From Atopsyche davidsoni (lineage: Eukaryota > Arthropoda > Insecta > Trichoptera > Hydrobiosidae): DNA of 64,000 nucleotides. The first letter of the stretch is position 1. Each line of letters starts with the position of its first letter. The stretch spans positions 4,650,001 through 4,714,000 of the forward strand of contig JAILWY010000006.1 of NCBI GenBank assembly GCA_022113835.1, given 5' to 3'. A program made the position numbers and the translations under genes. The notes under the pieces were generated by a model. It searched no databases. It was not told the DNA's origin and worked only from the letters and a program-made list of their open reading frames with translations. Positions 49,741 to 61,970 of this stretch are shown here, one piece after another.

Positions 49741-52700
49741 TCAAAATGCTAGGAAATGTTTATCCCTTTTGAGTGCGTAAACCTCTTGCGGTATAATTTT
49801 CATGAGAGCGCTTCCGTTATGTCTCGAGAAATTTCATCAAACATATTCATATTTTCATATCTACATCAAACGTACAAATCCGCAATACACAAGCGTGTGA
49901 AACATTCATAATACCATTTTGCTCATCACCCTCTGCCTTATTATGATTGTTTCATTTTGTTTAATTATATTGATTAACTATTGCTTCACTTTAAATGGCT
50001 TTGGTTATTGAATCGGCTCCTATTGCCGATGAGAAGATTTTTACGAAATCATTTGCAAAACAAATTTTATTTTAATATTGAACTACTCCGTATTACTTTA
50101 CTACGCTTCGATTGATTACAAATCGCCTGTTCGTCCGTGGGTTATCGGATTTTTAACAGCAACATTAAAAAGTACAGTTCCAAACACCACTGATCAAGCA
50201 TCATTCTGCTAATTTAATTATCACTCATAACGACCGGTCTCCGATCCCCCGAACTCTCTAAAGCCTCCGCCGTGATCGCGTCGTTAGGCCAAAAGTAATT
50301 CCGCCTCCTGATTACCTCAAACTCGATTATGCAAATACGCCAGGAACAATTATTGCAGCACGAATTGCATAAAGAATCGCCGGCTGCAAAAAAAACTCAA
50401 CGACTTCTGCATGGAGCGAGACTTGGAATTGAAAATATCAATCTCGTTTTTGCAAACATTACGGCTGAGAGCGATAATATGGAATACGTGATCGCCATAA
50501 CTTGATTTTGCTGTAATTATGTAATAAATGTGGTTTTATAAGAATATTTAAAAAAAAAAATAGAATTATAAGCATTATTAAAAATAAAACCCCAGAAGGG
50601 AATTTGCCGTTTATCACGTATTTTTTTCATATCAAATTTCAATATTAATGCTAGAAATCATTTATCTGGGTCTGGCTACATAAATTAAAAAAATATATAT
50701 GATTATCAAGGTCATCCGATGTTAGTATTGTGTGTACATTGTGCACCATTCGATTTGAAAATATATTTGATTAAAAATAAGTTTCGAGTACACTATCGTT
50801 AGGTGTCACTGCAAGAAGAAGCTATGCCTCCTGCCGCATAGCAACTCGCTCAAGTCACAGTTGCAACCTGGCGTGAAGAAATGCAGTCCACGATCCCTGA
50901 GGACCGAAAGACGATACCTTTCTCACTTCCTCCTCCTTCTCAATCAATGTGAATTGCAAGATGCGATGGAATGATTCCAATTAAAAACCGTAAGACGTTA
51001 TTTCCTTTGTATCACTATCGCCTTGAAGTGAAACTAATTTTTTGTATTATCATAATATGCGCTGTCGCAATTTTATCCTTTTTAAAATTAAGCTGTATGA
51101 TTTTGGATTCACAAATACCTGACTTCATCACCAGCATCTTTCTCATCATTATCATTAGAATTATATAAATCGTCACTGTGATCACTATCTTACTAATGGT
51201 TACAGTCATTGTTAAAATATCTGTCCTCAACATAATATTTTTTAATCACCTGTAGACGTAAGACGATTGTTTCCTTATTTACCTAGAAATAAATTATTTC
51301 ATAAAACGTTTACCAAGTTTGTTGTTGATTTGACTCACTCAACTCGGCGGTTATTAATTTAAAATTATTCTTATCTATTTTTGTTTCAAAGTTTTACCCT
51401 TATTATTAAATTTCCACTGTCCCTCCAAGTGCAGAAGGTGTTTGAAATAAAAGACCGCCCTCGAGACGCCACAATGACGCAGACTGTAAAGTTTTAATTG
51501 CATTCTTACGTTATTTTCGCCCTCTTGAAATTTTCTTCTACTCATTTTCCTGCATATTTGCCTATTATAAATTCCGTTTTGAATTTCCTTATGCTTTTCG
51601 CCTCCTTATGACAGACCATTCTTCATATCACTTACAAAGATACTTTTTAATTTAAATAATAAAACCCACTGTTAAATTGACATTCCACGTTCACTTTTCT
51701 TTCTTTTTTTTTTTGTTTGTATGTTTCCTTTTTTCAAAGATCCACCCTCTTTTTCAGTGTTACCGTTACTTTATGAGCCATTTTGCCCTAGTAGAACAAA
51801 TAAAATTGGTCATTTAAATGCAAATCGCGAAGGGTATCGAGTGAGTTCGCACCAGATGTCAAACGAAACCGAACACTGCCGATGCAACCCGAGCTCGCTC
51901 GTTTTGTTTGTTTTTTTTTTTACTTTCGAAAGGGAGAGGAAGCGGTACATACGCACTTAATTGAATTCGGAAGCCGGTCTGTCTGCGTTTACATGCTCGA
52001 ATATTTATTAACGGACTGGAAATCTCGGTGATTGCAATGCAGGAGTATATGTTCGGCTAGAATAAAAAATGGGCTTAATCTATCTTGTATGTCTGGTAGG
52101 GCTTATATCAAGGCGAATAGTACTTAAAATATATTTAAAGACACAATTGTGAAACGTAAACTTGGTATCTTAAAATATTTAACTACATTTGATTGCCTAT
52201 AGCGTGTTTACATAAAAATGTTTAACTTGCTTTTGGTTATTTTAGAGATATACTTAATCTAAAAACGTAGAACTTCTACGAGTATATTGATAGACAAAAC
52301 TTAATTGTGAATATCTACTGCTTATTCAAAGTTCAAAGACATTTGCTATATTTGAACGATTCTTAAAATCGAGCAAACACAAGGAACGTATTCTAATTCT
52401 AGCCTCTTCCGTATGGGAACGTGCTGAAGCTCTTGAAGTGCGGCCAGGCGCGTGCAGCCGGAGCCATTTCAGTGAGATCCCATATCCTGAGTGGCCGCAA
52501 ACAGGAATCCTGCGGGCTATGGTAGGCCGGGGCACGCGCCGAAACCGTATTTATGGGCTTTGCGCTAGCTACTTGGAATGCTTTGCATCCAATCCATTCG
52601 GGAAAATATTACAATAAATCTTAATAATGGTACATCGTATTAGAAAAATTGTGCTCTATAAAATCCATTGTATTTAACGATTTGTTTTCGCATTCATTAT

Positions 52701-53499
52701 TCTAAAATCCTATGGCTTTTTTTTTCGTTAAAAAATGAAAGTTGAGTTTTGAAGAATGTGGAAGCGTCCATGATGTATCCTTATGATTCTTGGGCTTATT
52801 TTTTATATAATAATTATTTTTACATTTATAACGCGCCAGGCCTATCTTCAGCTGAACGTTTCTAAAATAATAGCATTTTAAAAAGCATCAATTCTTTATC
52901 AGTAACTATTCTTTCAGAGAGTTACCTTAGTAACATTACATAGTAAATATTATTGTGATGTTTACAATTATTTTATTAAAATATATATTTTTTTATATTT
53001 TCCCAGTTTACGTTAAATTTATTAGTAGTTGTTTCTGTGTTAATAGCTCGGTTTATCCTGTAACCACTGTTGCCATGGCAACGTCTCTTCTCCCCTAATG
53101 TAACACTGCAATTAATCCAGAATCAATAGCCGTAGTAGATATAACTGACTTAACGTTTGTTTTGTTTCAATAAACATTATTATATAAGGGGGATGGTTTA
53201 CGTTACACAGACGATGTGATTGCGTGACCCGCATCTACTTCATACTTCGTTTTAATTTATTAGTAATAAACTTCAATTCACAAGAGGCTAATATAATATA
53301 GGGTTACTTTTACGGTTAATTTTTTTTTTTAAAAAATCTCAATTTATGAAATCTAAATAGATGCTTGGAGACCTTAAACAATGTTATTTGTTATGTATCA
53401 AAAAACTGTTAAAAATATTTTTTTTTGTGTTTAAAATTTACTTTGTACCTAGCACGAGGTAACCCACTATTGATACTAGGCTCCAGCCCCGGTTTAAAT
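49741..53499. other. AT-rich non-coding stretch with modest GC patches
   Basis: No gene recognised. GC-richer patches occur at 50230-50300, 50810-50920 and 52400-52560. None carries a motif set worth naming. Confidence 0.45.
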
Positions 53500-53690
53500 T
53501 TACTGCAAAATATTCGCAGCTTGTCTTTCTTGGGCGTTTCCCGGAACCCTCACGGCACCGGCCACGTTTGACGGCTCGTGTTTATTTTCTGTGCAAAGAC
53601 CCCACATGCCCCTAATTTGAATAAGGCTCCCACACGTGCGGCGCGCCTCCCCGAGGTGACGTGACGTGATGTGACGTGATGTGACGTGTT
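53500..53690. promoter_or_regulatory. GC-rich candidate enhancer ending in a TGACGTG array
   Basis: A CpG-richer block that ends with TGACGTG at 53657, 53662, 53672 and 53682. The last part is the 10-mer GTGACGTGAT twice plus a partial third copy (53661-53688). TGACGT is the core bound by CREB/ATF and other bZIP factors. A 10-bp period puts sites on one face of the helix. Confidence 0.45.
53657..53688. repeat. 10-bp-period TGACGTG minisatellite
   Basis: Tandem GTGACGTGAT units, period 10, preceded by an overlapping TGACGTG. Confidence 0.9.
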
Positions 53691-54289
53691 AATCGCGAAT
53701 CATCACAATTAAAAGGAGATTCATTGGAACGGTTGCACATCATCTGTTTAATAGTTTTTCGTCGATCATAAACCGGTTTTTATTCATTTATGATTAATAA
53801 ATTTCATGGATTAAATTGCCATATAATTATCAAATCTAAATTTAATTGTGTAATATGTATTTTCTACGTTGCAATTCATCATTGAGTGGACTTAAATATA
53901 TATAATGGTATCACCTTTGCTGACACCATTAGACTCTTGTTAATGTGCACTTTCAGGGATACATCCTTTTTAAGTCAGTTCTCTAGATTATTTTTACAGC
54001 CCAGTAAGGTAACCATGAAAAGTCGTAGGATTCAAGTAATTTTATTATCGTAATTTTAACTCGTTTTTTTGCATTAAATTCAAAGAGCAAAGTAGATTTG
54101 TTTATTATGATTTCGAATATTATACTAATTATGAATATTCTTTACGTTGTTCATTTTTAATTTGGTTTTATTATAATGATGCCTAAAATCTTCTTTGTTG
54201 ACGTCTCCAAACCAATATTATATATAGTTTTATTTAAGAGTGGGTAATATTAACTAAATATAACTATCTATATGTATTCAAAATTATTA
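53691..54289. other. AT-rich non-coding stretch upstream of ratchet site 3
   Basis: Nothing recognised. Confidence 0.45.
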
Positions 54290-54320
54290 AAGTATATACT
54301 TTTTTTTGTTACAGGTAAGC
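54250..54320 (+). promoter_or_regulatory. Candidate recursive (ratchet) splice site 3
   Basis: A run of T bases ends in GTTACAG at 54314 and is followed directly by GTAAGC. TAACTAA and TAACTA at about 54251-54265 resemble branch points but lie ~50 nt upstream, somewhat far. A donor-like G|GTGAGG follows at 54361, giving a 46-nt potential RS-exon. Confidence 0.55.
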
Positions 54321-54360
54321 ATCCAGTTTGTTATTATCAAATCAACATTTACCTGAGTGG
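54315..54360 (+). other. Candidate 46-nt RS-exon after ratchet site 3
   Basis: Bounded by the acceptor at 54314 and a good donor (AGTGG followed by GTGAGG at 54361). The AAG-start frame is open to the donor (KHPVCYYQINIYLS) and meets TGA just past it. Short length makes coding unprovable; the layout matches RS-exons that aid definition of a ratchet site. Confidence 0.35.
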
Positions 54361-55479
54361 GTGAGGAAAAATATTTTTAAAATAAAATTGCACACTTCGA
54401 TTATAAATGGAAATATGCTAATTCAGGTTATGTACGTATTATTTCACAGTTAGTATATATATAAATAAGTTAGTTTTAATTTAAAACAAGTTTAAACTAG
54501 TGTAGAAGCCTGCGGTCGAGAGTTTGAATAAACTTCAAAATCCTACAGCTTCCGTACGGATTTACTCGACTATTTCCCGTTTTAATTTGTAGAAATCTCA
54601 AAGGATCCAATACCAGGAAAGTGGTACTTTGCCTCTCCCGGCGAGGGCTCATAGACCAGCAGAGTAAAGGAGAGATTACAGCATTAATGGCGCATGACGT
54701 CACGGTGGATGTTCACCACACCAGTTACACTCGGGAGATTAAATGGACTCTTTGTTCGAGGCCTTAAAATTTTACTATTTTATTCTGAAAGCTTTTGAAC
54801 CAAACGTTAACTAGCTGTGATCATTTCAATTTTGTTAGTTCTTAAAGATGTAAGTAATATTCTTTGAGCCCTTTTCAAACGTCAGCGCCTTTAGCCAGTA
54901 ATTTTATTACACATTCATACAAAAATATTTTCTTAGTATTTTAATTATTGTTGGTTATTATAAATGTTTTAACTTTTATCATAGTTTTTATCAGTTTATC
55001 ATTACTAATCTAAAATACCCCGAAAATATATAAGTTTTTACAGGATGTCTGGTATTTGATTTAAATTATTTAATAATAAATATATATTTTTAATGGATTG
55101 CTTATACGCTCTTTCACGTCTAATGACTGTATTTTTTTAGAAAAATAATAAGAAATTGGTTTGGGATTCTCATTGCAGCACAATGATCGCACTTACGCCT
55201 TAAAGTCCACGCGTCATTGATATGTTGTATTTCCGATAAACAGGAATTTTGTGAATATTTTATACAACTAAGCATACTCATATTCAATGGTGGTCTTCAC
55301 GCCTGAATATATTATTTAAATATCGTATATATTTAAGATTAATTTTTTTATCAAACTACTTTATAAATACTATGAAAAATTACATCCGGTGTACACTTTA
55401 ATCAGCAGTTCAGAGTCAACTTACCCAAAAGGTAACAAAAAGGAACACAAAAAATCTTATATTAAACTGCAGTATAGAG
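54361..55479. other. AT-rich non-coding stretch with one full CRE palindrome
   Basis: TGACGTCA at 54695-54702, preceded by TTAATGGCG. No gene recognised. Confidence 0.45.
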
Positions 55480-55620
55480 TTGACAACAGGCGGGGGCGTG
55501 CGACTCCCCCGACAGGATGACGAAATTATCTCCGGATGAGGGAAGGCCCCTCCCTCTCCCCAGCCCGGTTAGGTAGGGGTCGCAAAGTTTAGCGCCCCTG
55601 CACCGTTGGCCCGTGATTGA
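55480..55620. other. GC-rich island of unknown origin
   Basis: A compact C- and G-rich block with GCGGGGGCGTGCGACTCCCCC-type facing G/C runs and CGGTTAGGTAGG at 55566-55577. Sharp edges suggest inserted retroelement sequence, but no domain or tail was recognised. Confidence 0.3.
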
Positions 55621-56649
55621 AGCTATTGTTCTATTAATTGAACTTACTGAAATATTAGGAATTTAAGCTTTAAATGTGTGCTTTAAGCTGCTGCTCAAAT
55701 ATTTCGTAATTGGATTTTGATTTCAATATGAAATAATGTATTTTAACACGTAATAAGTTTGAGGGTGTTTATTATATAAATACATTATATTCACACAAAT
55801 ATATCACCATAATTCATAAATGCAATTTTATTGCTGGATTTTACTTGATAATAATTATGTTTATTATTTTAAAATGAGATCGCCTCTTTTCTATTTAGTT
55901 GATGTATGGTGTATGGTAGGCTTACGATATGTGTACACCTCAATATCTTATTTGGGTTTTTGAGAGATCCACGGATTGTATTATAAACGTATGTTTGTGC
56001 TCGTCTTTTATTACTTTTGCCATATATTAAAAAAATTGTTTCTTCTCGGTATATATTTTTTCTTTTTATATATATTAAACACATCGACCCAAAATTATAA
56101 ATGCTCATATTATATATCACTTCTTAAAATATGACAGTGATTAAGACACATAACTCGTTTATTTTATATATATTTTTATACACATACCTCCTCAATAGCT
56201 CAAGACTATAAAACACTAAAATGCAAAACGTATTTTTATTTATATTATATTGTGCCAATGACATGTTTTATATAGCTTGCGTACTATCGATAACTTTAAA
56301 TATTCTTTCTACTTACAAATTAACATCTGTATGTCAATGGGTTTGTATCACGCTAGCCTTTATATCAAAATAACACCTGTTTTATTTTTTTATGTGTTGA
56401 TGAATTTATTGAACTTGTTTCCTGTTTATTTGTAAAAAAATTTACAAAACAATTTTCTATACAAAACATTTGAATTTCGATAAATTATAGTATAAACGAT
56501 ATCGCAATTATATTGTACACCGCCACGTGTGTACGTTTTTCTCTCGTAAATTATTACGGATTTAGTCTATATACCTCACAAAAGCCAAAAATTGCTATTT
56601 CTATTCAATATAATAATTCTATATTTTAATTTGCTATTGTGTTTAATAC
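55621..56649. other. AT-rich non-coding stretch
   Basis: Nothing recognised. Confidence 0.45.
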
Positions 56650-56800
56650 GTCTGGCTAAGCCCTCGGACAGGCGCGCAGGAAGCAAACCCCATCCTCCCT
56701 CGTCCCGGCTCAGTCCCCGAACCACTAAGCCGATAGCCTTAATCACTACTGGGCATAGGGGTCGCCTACCTAACCGACTGAACCTCCCTACAAAAAAATT
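56650..56800 (-). mobile_element. Candidate tRNA-derived SINE fragment
   Basis: On the minus strand a GGCTTAGTGG A-box-like word (plus-strand 56722-56731) is followed 32 nt later by GGTTTGCTTCC (plus-strand 56679-56689), a degenerate B-box. That spacing is typical of tRNA promoters. The block is GC-rich with sharp edges. Divergence from the B-box consensus GGTTCGANNCC keeps confidence low. The paired open frames on both strands are incidental. Confidence 0.35.
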
Positions 56801-57630
56801 GTTCGCCAAAGGTTAATAATCTCCTCAGAACTCAATTCCTATGAAAATTACATTGAGCGGTATCTCCTTATGGAATAATGAAGTAGTAAAATTTTGGTTT
56901 TTAAACATATAAAAATTAAGGCCTAAAAGTAAACGTATTACTCATATAAACTTATACCTTCTCCTTATAGAGTGAAATACCTTTGTGAAATTGATGCGAT
57001 TCAATAAATAAATAAATAATGATAATAAAACTTAGTATTGCGCTAACTTAGTATTATTTTGATGTGGAGACATCAAAACATATTTTGAATTTTTCAAACT
57101 AATTTAACGAAGGAAGATTTTTATATTGTAGTATATAGTACTCAATGCATTATTTTTTTCCGTCAACACTTACATTTATTTTGTACTCATATTAAAGTAC
57201 GTAGTGTTACTATCATTTTTGCACGCATTTATTTAACAAAATAAATAGCCAAGAACCTTTTGACTATATCAACTCCACCCTCCGCGTGCAATTCGTTTAC
57301 AGAATATCCAATAATAAATCAATGCTCTCGGCACACGTGCACTCGACCTCAGTTTTATGGAGTGTTACAGATACAACGATCTGTATCCTACAGAGAGGGT
57401 GCGAATCTCTCAATACCATAACATATACATTGTACATTTTAACCGATCGCTTATATCTTGGCAATTTAGTCTTTAATATTATTGATCATGTGATCGACAA
57501 TATAATTTTTATAAAAGCGCCAACATGTAAGTTCTCGGTGTGTTTAAAAAAATCTGGAATAACGGCGAGGTCCTGGCTTCTTTTGTGACCACCTGTATTT
57601 CCAGTTCGTTAAATAACAGGATTATTCGGA
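56801..57630. other. AT-rich non-coding stretch with AATA repeat
   Basis: A short AATA repeat at 57003-57020. The frame at 57286-57588 (100 codons) shows no domain. Confidence 0.45.
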
Positions 57631-57860
57631 AACACGCACGTTTCCCCATTTCGCATGTTCCCGTGTGAAGATCCGGCGGCGTCATATTCCACGTGCGCCG
57701 ATAAGTCAGCCTTCGGGCGCGCGTCCCCGCCGCCGCCCGCGCGAGTGGGACGTGAGAAGCCCGAGGAAGTCGCTGCTTGGTCAAGTGTTGCAAGCGGAGC
57801 ACCCGAGCAGCGTAAGGAAGGATGTGCACCAGATTAGGCGCTGTGCACTCCATCGCTTTA
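57631..57860. promoter_or_regulatory. CpG-rich island, candidate promoter or enhancer
   Basis: Very CpG-dense core (57705-57755) with CCGCCGCCGCCC and GCGCGCG words, flanked by CCACGTGCGCC (an E-box CACGTG). Overlapping stop-free frames on both strands are a consequence of GC richness. No TATA or initiator pair with good spacing was found. Confidence 0.35.
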
Positions 57861-58765
57861 TGAAGTCATAAAACTCACTTCAAGTAGTGCGCAAGATGCT
57901 CGCTTTCAACTGAGACTAAGAGTGGTGGGTGGCCATAATGCATGTACTGTGGCATTTGCTTACTTCCTGTATACATGTACATATAATACCAGTGTACAAT
58001 GTGCACATTCATTATATACAATCAGCCACTATCTATCTACCCGTAGCTGCAGTCCTCCATTAGCCTTTGTGACAAAATACCTTCACTCACCCCCTATTCT
58101 TTCTAATTTCTTGGTACTGTTCGACTCTTTTTGGGTATAGCGTAAGTATGTACTGTTTCACAAGAACTGCCACATTTTTTTAAAATATAAAACTCCAAGA
58201 ATATTATTATAAAGATACTCTTGAATATTACCTTCAAAAAATTAGTAGATAATATTATTTATTGAAGCAAATCGTCCAATCTTCTTGGTGTTCTCTGTCA
58301 CAACAATTGCGGTCACGATCGATCCCATTGAATATACCGTGCCACATCTGACCAAAATACCACTTCAGGCTTTAGCAGTGCTTAAATCTCTTCGGTTTTA
58401 TTTATTAATGACGGAGATGGAAATGCAGTCGGATGGCTTGAAGTTGTATTGCGTGCACTGTTCACAATGCATTTCTTGACACGGTGGAATCTCACGATTA
58501 TTCCTCCAAATTTATCCTCCTTGGAAGTTTCACGACACGCATGTATTTTCTTAGTAACTGTTTGACATGCAAATTATCGTATTTTGAAACAATGTTCAAC
58601 CCATCGGTTGTGCTCGTCCGTCTACACGCGCACATGCCAACAGATTAATTTAAGTTTATTTCTTTTTCATTAAGCTCAATAAATTCTGACTATTATTTCA
58701 GCGAATGTGTCTACACACAATTAATGGTCATTGAAATCGGTTCAAGTTTATAATATTATTTAAAA

Positions 58766-58790
58766 AAAATATTTTCCTGTAGGTACGTTT
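58766..58790 (+). promoter_or_regulatory. Weak candidate recursive splice site
   Basis: TATTTTCCTGTAG at 58782 is followed directly by GTACGT. The acceptor tract is short and the donor is not optimal. Confidence 0.2.
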
Positions 58791-59100
58791 GAAAAATATA
58801 GCATTTGTTTATTCATACAAATCAACAATTATAAAAAGACATGGAGATATAAAGACAATCATCGAAATATTACAATATTTCAAAGATACATAATAAAAGT
58901 AATCATTACTCCAGTTCAACCTGTAAAGATTTAATTTATTTTCAATGAGTACACTAATATTTACGTATCTATTAAAATTAGCTCATGTACCGTTAAAATA
59001 TCTATATAGCCCATTATATAGCATTTTAACTTTAGTTCCAAGTGTTAAACGCACATAATCAAACAATTATGACTGCTCCGCTGCATAATCTCCAACGGCC

Positions 59101-59128
59101 ACTCTCTTAAAGCGATCTTTAAGAGAGT
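59101..59128. repeat. Perfect 12-bp hairpin with 4-nt loop
   Basis: ACTCTCTTAAAG pairs with CTTTAAGAGAGT across CGAT. Confidence 0.7.
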
Positions 59129-61789
59129 TCCTGCTCGGAGGACGATACTCCCCTTCAATCAATCATACAGCTTAATTCAGACTTATCATTCTAATTTAAG
59201 ATATTAAGCAATCGTATCTGTTTCATTCCGAAATTCCCGATTCGTTCCGTCCATCTCGGACTGCTGGCAGAGCCACAAAAAGTTGCCTCTTGTGTGCGGT
59301 GCCTTATTAATTATCATACTCGGAGTACAGAATATGATTTATGACTTTAATGTGAACAGTTACAAATGTATATCGAATTTATAGACAGGTAACAGGTGCG
59401 CGAGAAACGATTATATCTCGGCCCGGAGCTACAAGACTCTTAATGTATTCAAAGAGGAACTTGCGCGTTTGTTACTGCCATTTAAAAACAAATATCTCTG
59501 TAGAACGGCGGTTTTTTTTTATATTATGTTACTTAAAATTATTATGTGTATAGTTACGACCTGCAATAGACTAGTTAATTTAAGTTATTATTAATTTACA
59601 TACTCTACCACTTTAAACACAGGGCGCATTGCTTAAGGATTTGTGATTTATTCTCCCATATAAAGTGGCCATTTTGCCTCACTAGATTTTGGCTGTTACT
59701 TTGGATTGAAAGCTCACCTAATTTATTATGTTCTTATCTTTACATTTTTTATTCAAAATTTATCTTTGATTTGTCTTATTTAGAACACGATTTTGTGTTA
59801 GATTAATAATACATCTTGTATTCATTAGTAACAAATTATACCGTTCTATTAATGTTTAATGCTATCGAAATGGAATCTTATTTGGATCACTCAACTGGTT
59901 TACACGGCCTGAATATGATTCCCTACATATCTACAAGATTTCACTACCTAATCTCTAATTCAAATATAACATGAAAAAATAATTTTATCGCTTGCTTGAT
60001 ACTTCCACATGAGCTGAATCTCAAATTAATACGATCGGAACATCTTTTAATTTACATATTAAGTTAATGTTACTTTTTAATTGATCAATAAAACCTCTGC
60101 CTCCGTTGGTCGCCAGTAGGAATGACCATAATTGGCAGAGCACGTCTATAATTGACCAGATCGCATTATTGCCTGACACTCGAGATGAGAATCTGCTTCT
60201 CTCCAGCAGCCCAGATGCTCCTGAAGCAGCAGAGACAAATGTGACCATAAACTGCTAAGACTGCTGATGTCGTGAACTCCAATAACATAAATGTTCCATC
60301 ATCAAACGGACACCGACTGTTTATAAGCTTTTGCTATTTGACTGTGCTCTTAATACTTTATTTGTAAATTAATTTTTGAGGATCAATAAAAACCGTCATT
60401 GTTTTAAAATATCCCATTAAATAATATTATATTCTAATTAAATTCCTGTTCACTTATTATTCTATATTTGCTCTCATAATTACAATACTTTTTTTAAGTA
60501 TAAAAATACATTTAACACTTAATTGATTAAAACACTAGACCTAATAGTTTGAATTGAACCCTCAACAGTTTACTTGGAAATACGTTCGACTTAAAATGGC
60601 CTCAAAATCCTGGTAAAAATTAATGCACTCACATTGTAACATCAAATCAGTTTTCTTTTAATAGAATGGAATTCACAGACACCATCAATCTGTTCCGTTA
60701 CTCTGCCTTAAAATTTTATTGTACTGATTTTATATAAACTTTTCTTAGATTTCCATACCTGTGTGTTTCGAGAGCATCGCCTGACTTGAAACTCCGTTAT
60801 TTCGCACACACAATGAATGATAATAATGGCTTAAAAAATTCAACTCAATCCGAACTTCTACAGTTAGGTTTTGGCATGATGTCATTACAATCCGGAATCC
60901 ACTTGTTTTAGCGAGCCCATTGCCGAAGTCATTTATTTCCGACTAATGACTTGGCCAATGTAATAATTACTTATAACGTTGATTCCAAATGACGTTTCAT
61001 TCAGGACGGATAGCTGTTATTGCGCATTCAATTCAAAACCACTAAAGTTCATAGAGAGTTACCATAAATTACACCGTGGTTAATTTTAACATTTAAATTC
61101 GTATAACTGATTACGCGGATAAGAGGTAACCTTTATGTTATAACAATACCTTATAAGTGTAGTTTTTTTTCTGCCGTGTGGTTTTGTTATTCTCATATTC
61201 TTATACCGTATCTCTAAATCTTTGTCCGTGGTACTCGCATACCACTTTTCTGTAGAAAGCTAGCAGACTTCATAGTCAAATTAAAGATAAAAGAAATATC
61301 CTAAATTGAATAATATATATATAAGATTTGGTGTTTTTACATTTTTTGGAACTCTTCTAATGACGTTTGTCTTTAGTGTTTATATATAAGTTATTTATCA
61401 AAATATACACTCGTTGCATGGCCGTGGTTATTGCGTTTGATAATTATTTTGATAGACTAGTATTTTATTTTCGCTCCTAGCGCAAATCACAAGTCATGCT
61501 GGATCCATGTAAAATATAGTTTCATAAAAACCTACATTTAAAATACACACATATACAAACCGAGTGTTACTTTACCAATACACTGATATTGTTTAAAGTA
61601 AAACAACATTCAAGACTATTCTATTCACTCTTTCATAAAATATATTATTATACGGATATATGAATATATTTATACACATAATCTCTAGCAAATGGGCACA
61701 GGTCTGCAGCGATCTTTGTGTTCTTTCACAAGCGTTCATAATCGAAGTTTCCGGAACCTTAATTTGCTTTCTTGTAAATGCGCCCGTCG

Positions 61790-61970
61790 CTATTCAGATC
61801 TGAAGTACTCTTTTCTTTTCTTTGGCAGGTTAATTGCGAGTATGAGCTGATTGGCATATGTGACGCTCGGCGGAGGCCGCCTTTGTGCTCAGGCAAAATA
61901 AAATGATGCCAATCAAAGCGTTACCGCTATGCGTTTTTGTACCCGCATTAACTTAAGCCTTCAATTAGCA
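61790..61970 (+). other. GC-richer block with a strong 3' splice-site-like tract
   Basis: A near-pure pyrimidine tract (CTCTTTTCTTTTCTTTGGCAG) ends in CAG at 61828. The next 24 codons from GTT at 61829 are open (beginning VNCEYELIGICDARRRPPLC) to a TGA that overlaps an AATAAA-like word near 61899. No donor follows soon, so only a terminal exon would fit. Peptide not recognised. A conserved regulatory block is the alternative. Confidence 0.25.

Larger units (their letters stand above)
57861..61789. other. AT-rich non-coding stretch
   Basis: No gene recognised. It contains the weak composite splice site at 58782|58783 and a small hairpin at 59101-59128. Confidence 0.45.

Noticed and set aside
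55566..56776. CGGTTAGGTAGG at 55566-55577 and inverted at 56765-56776, also reminiscent of TTAGG telomere repeats
   Set aside because: Only 12 bases shared, no tandem TTAGG array, so neither a repeat family nor telomeric DNA is supported.
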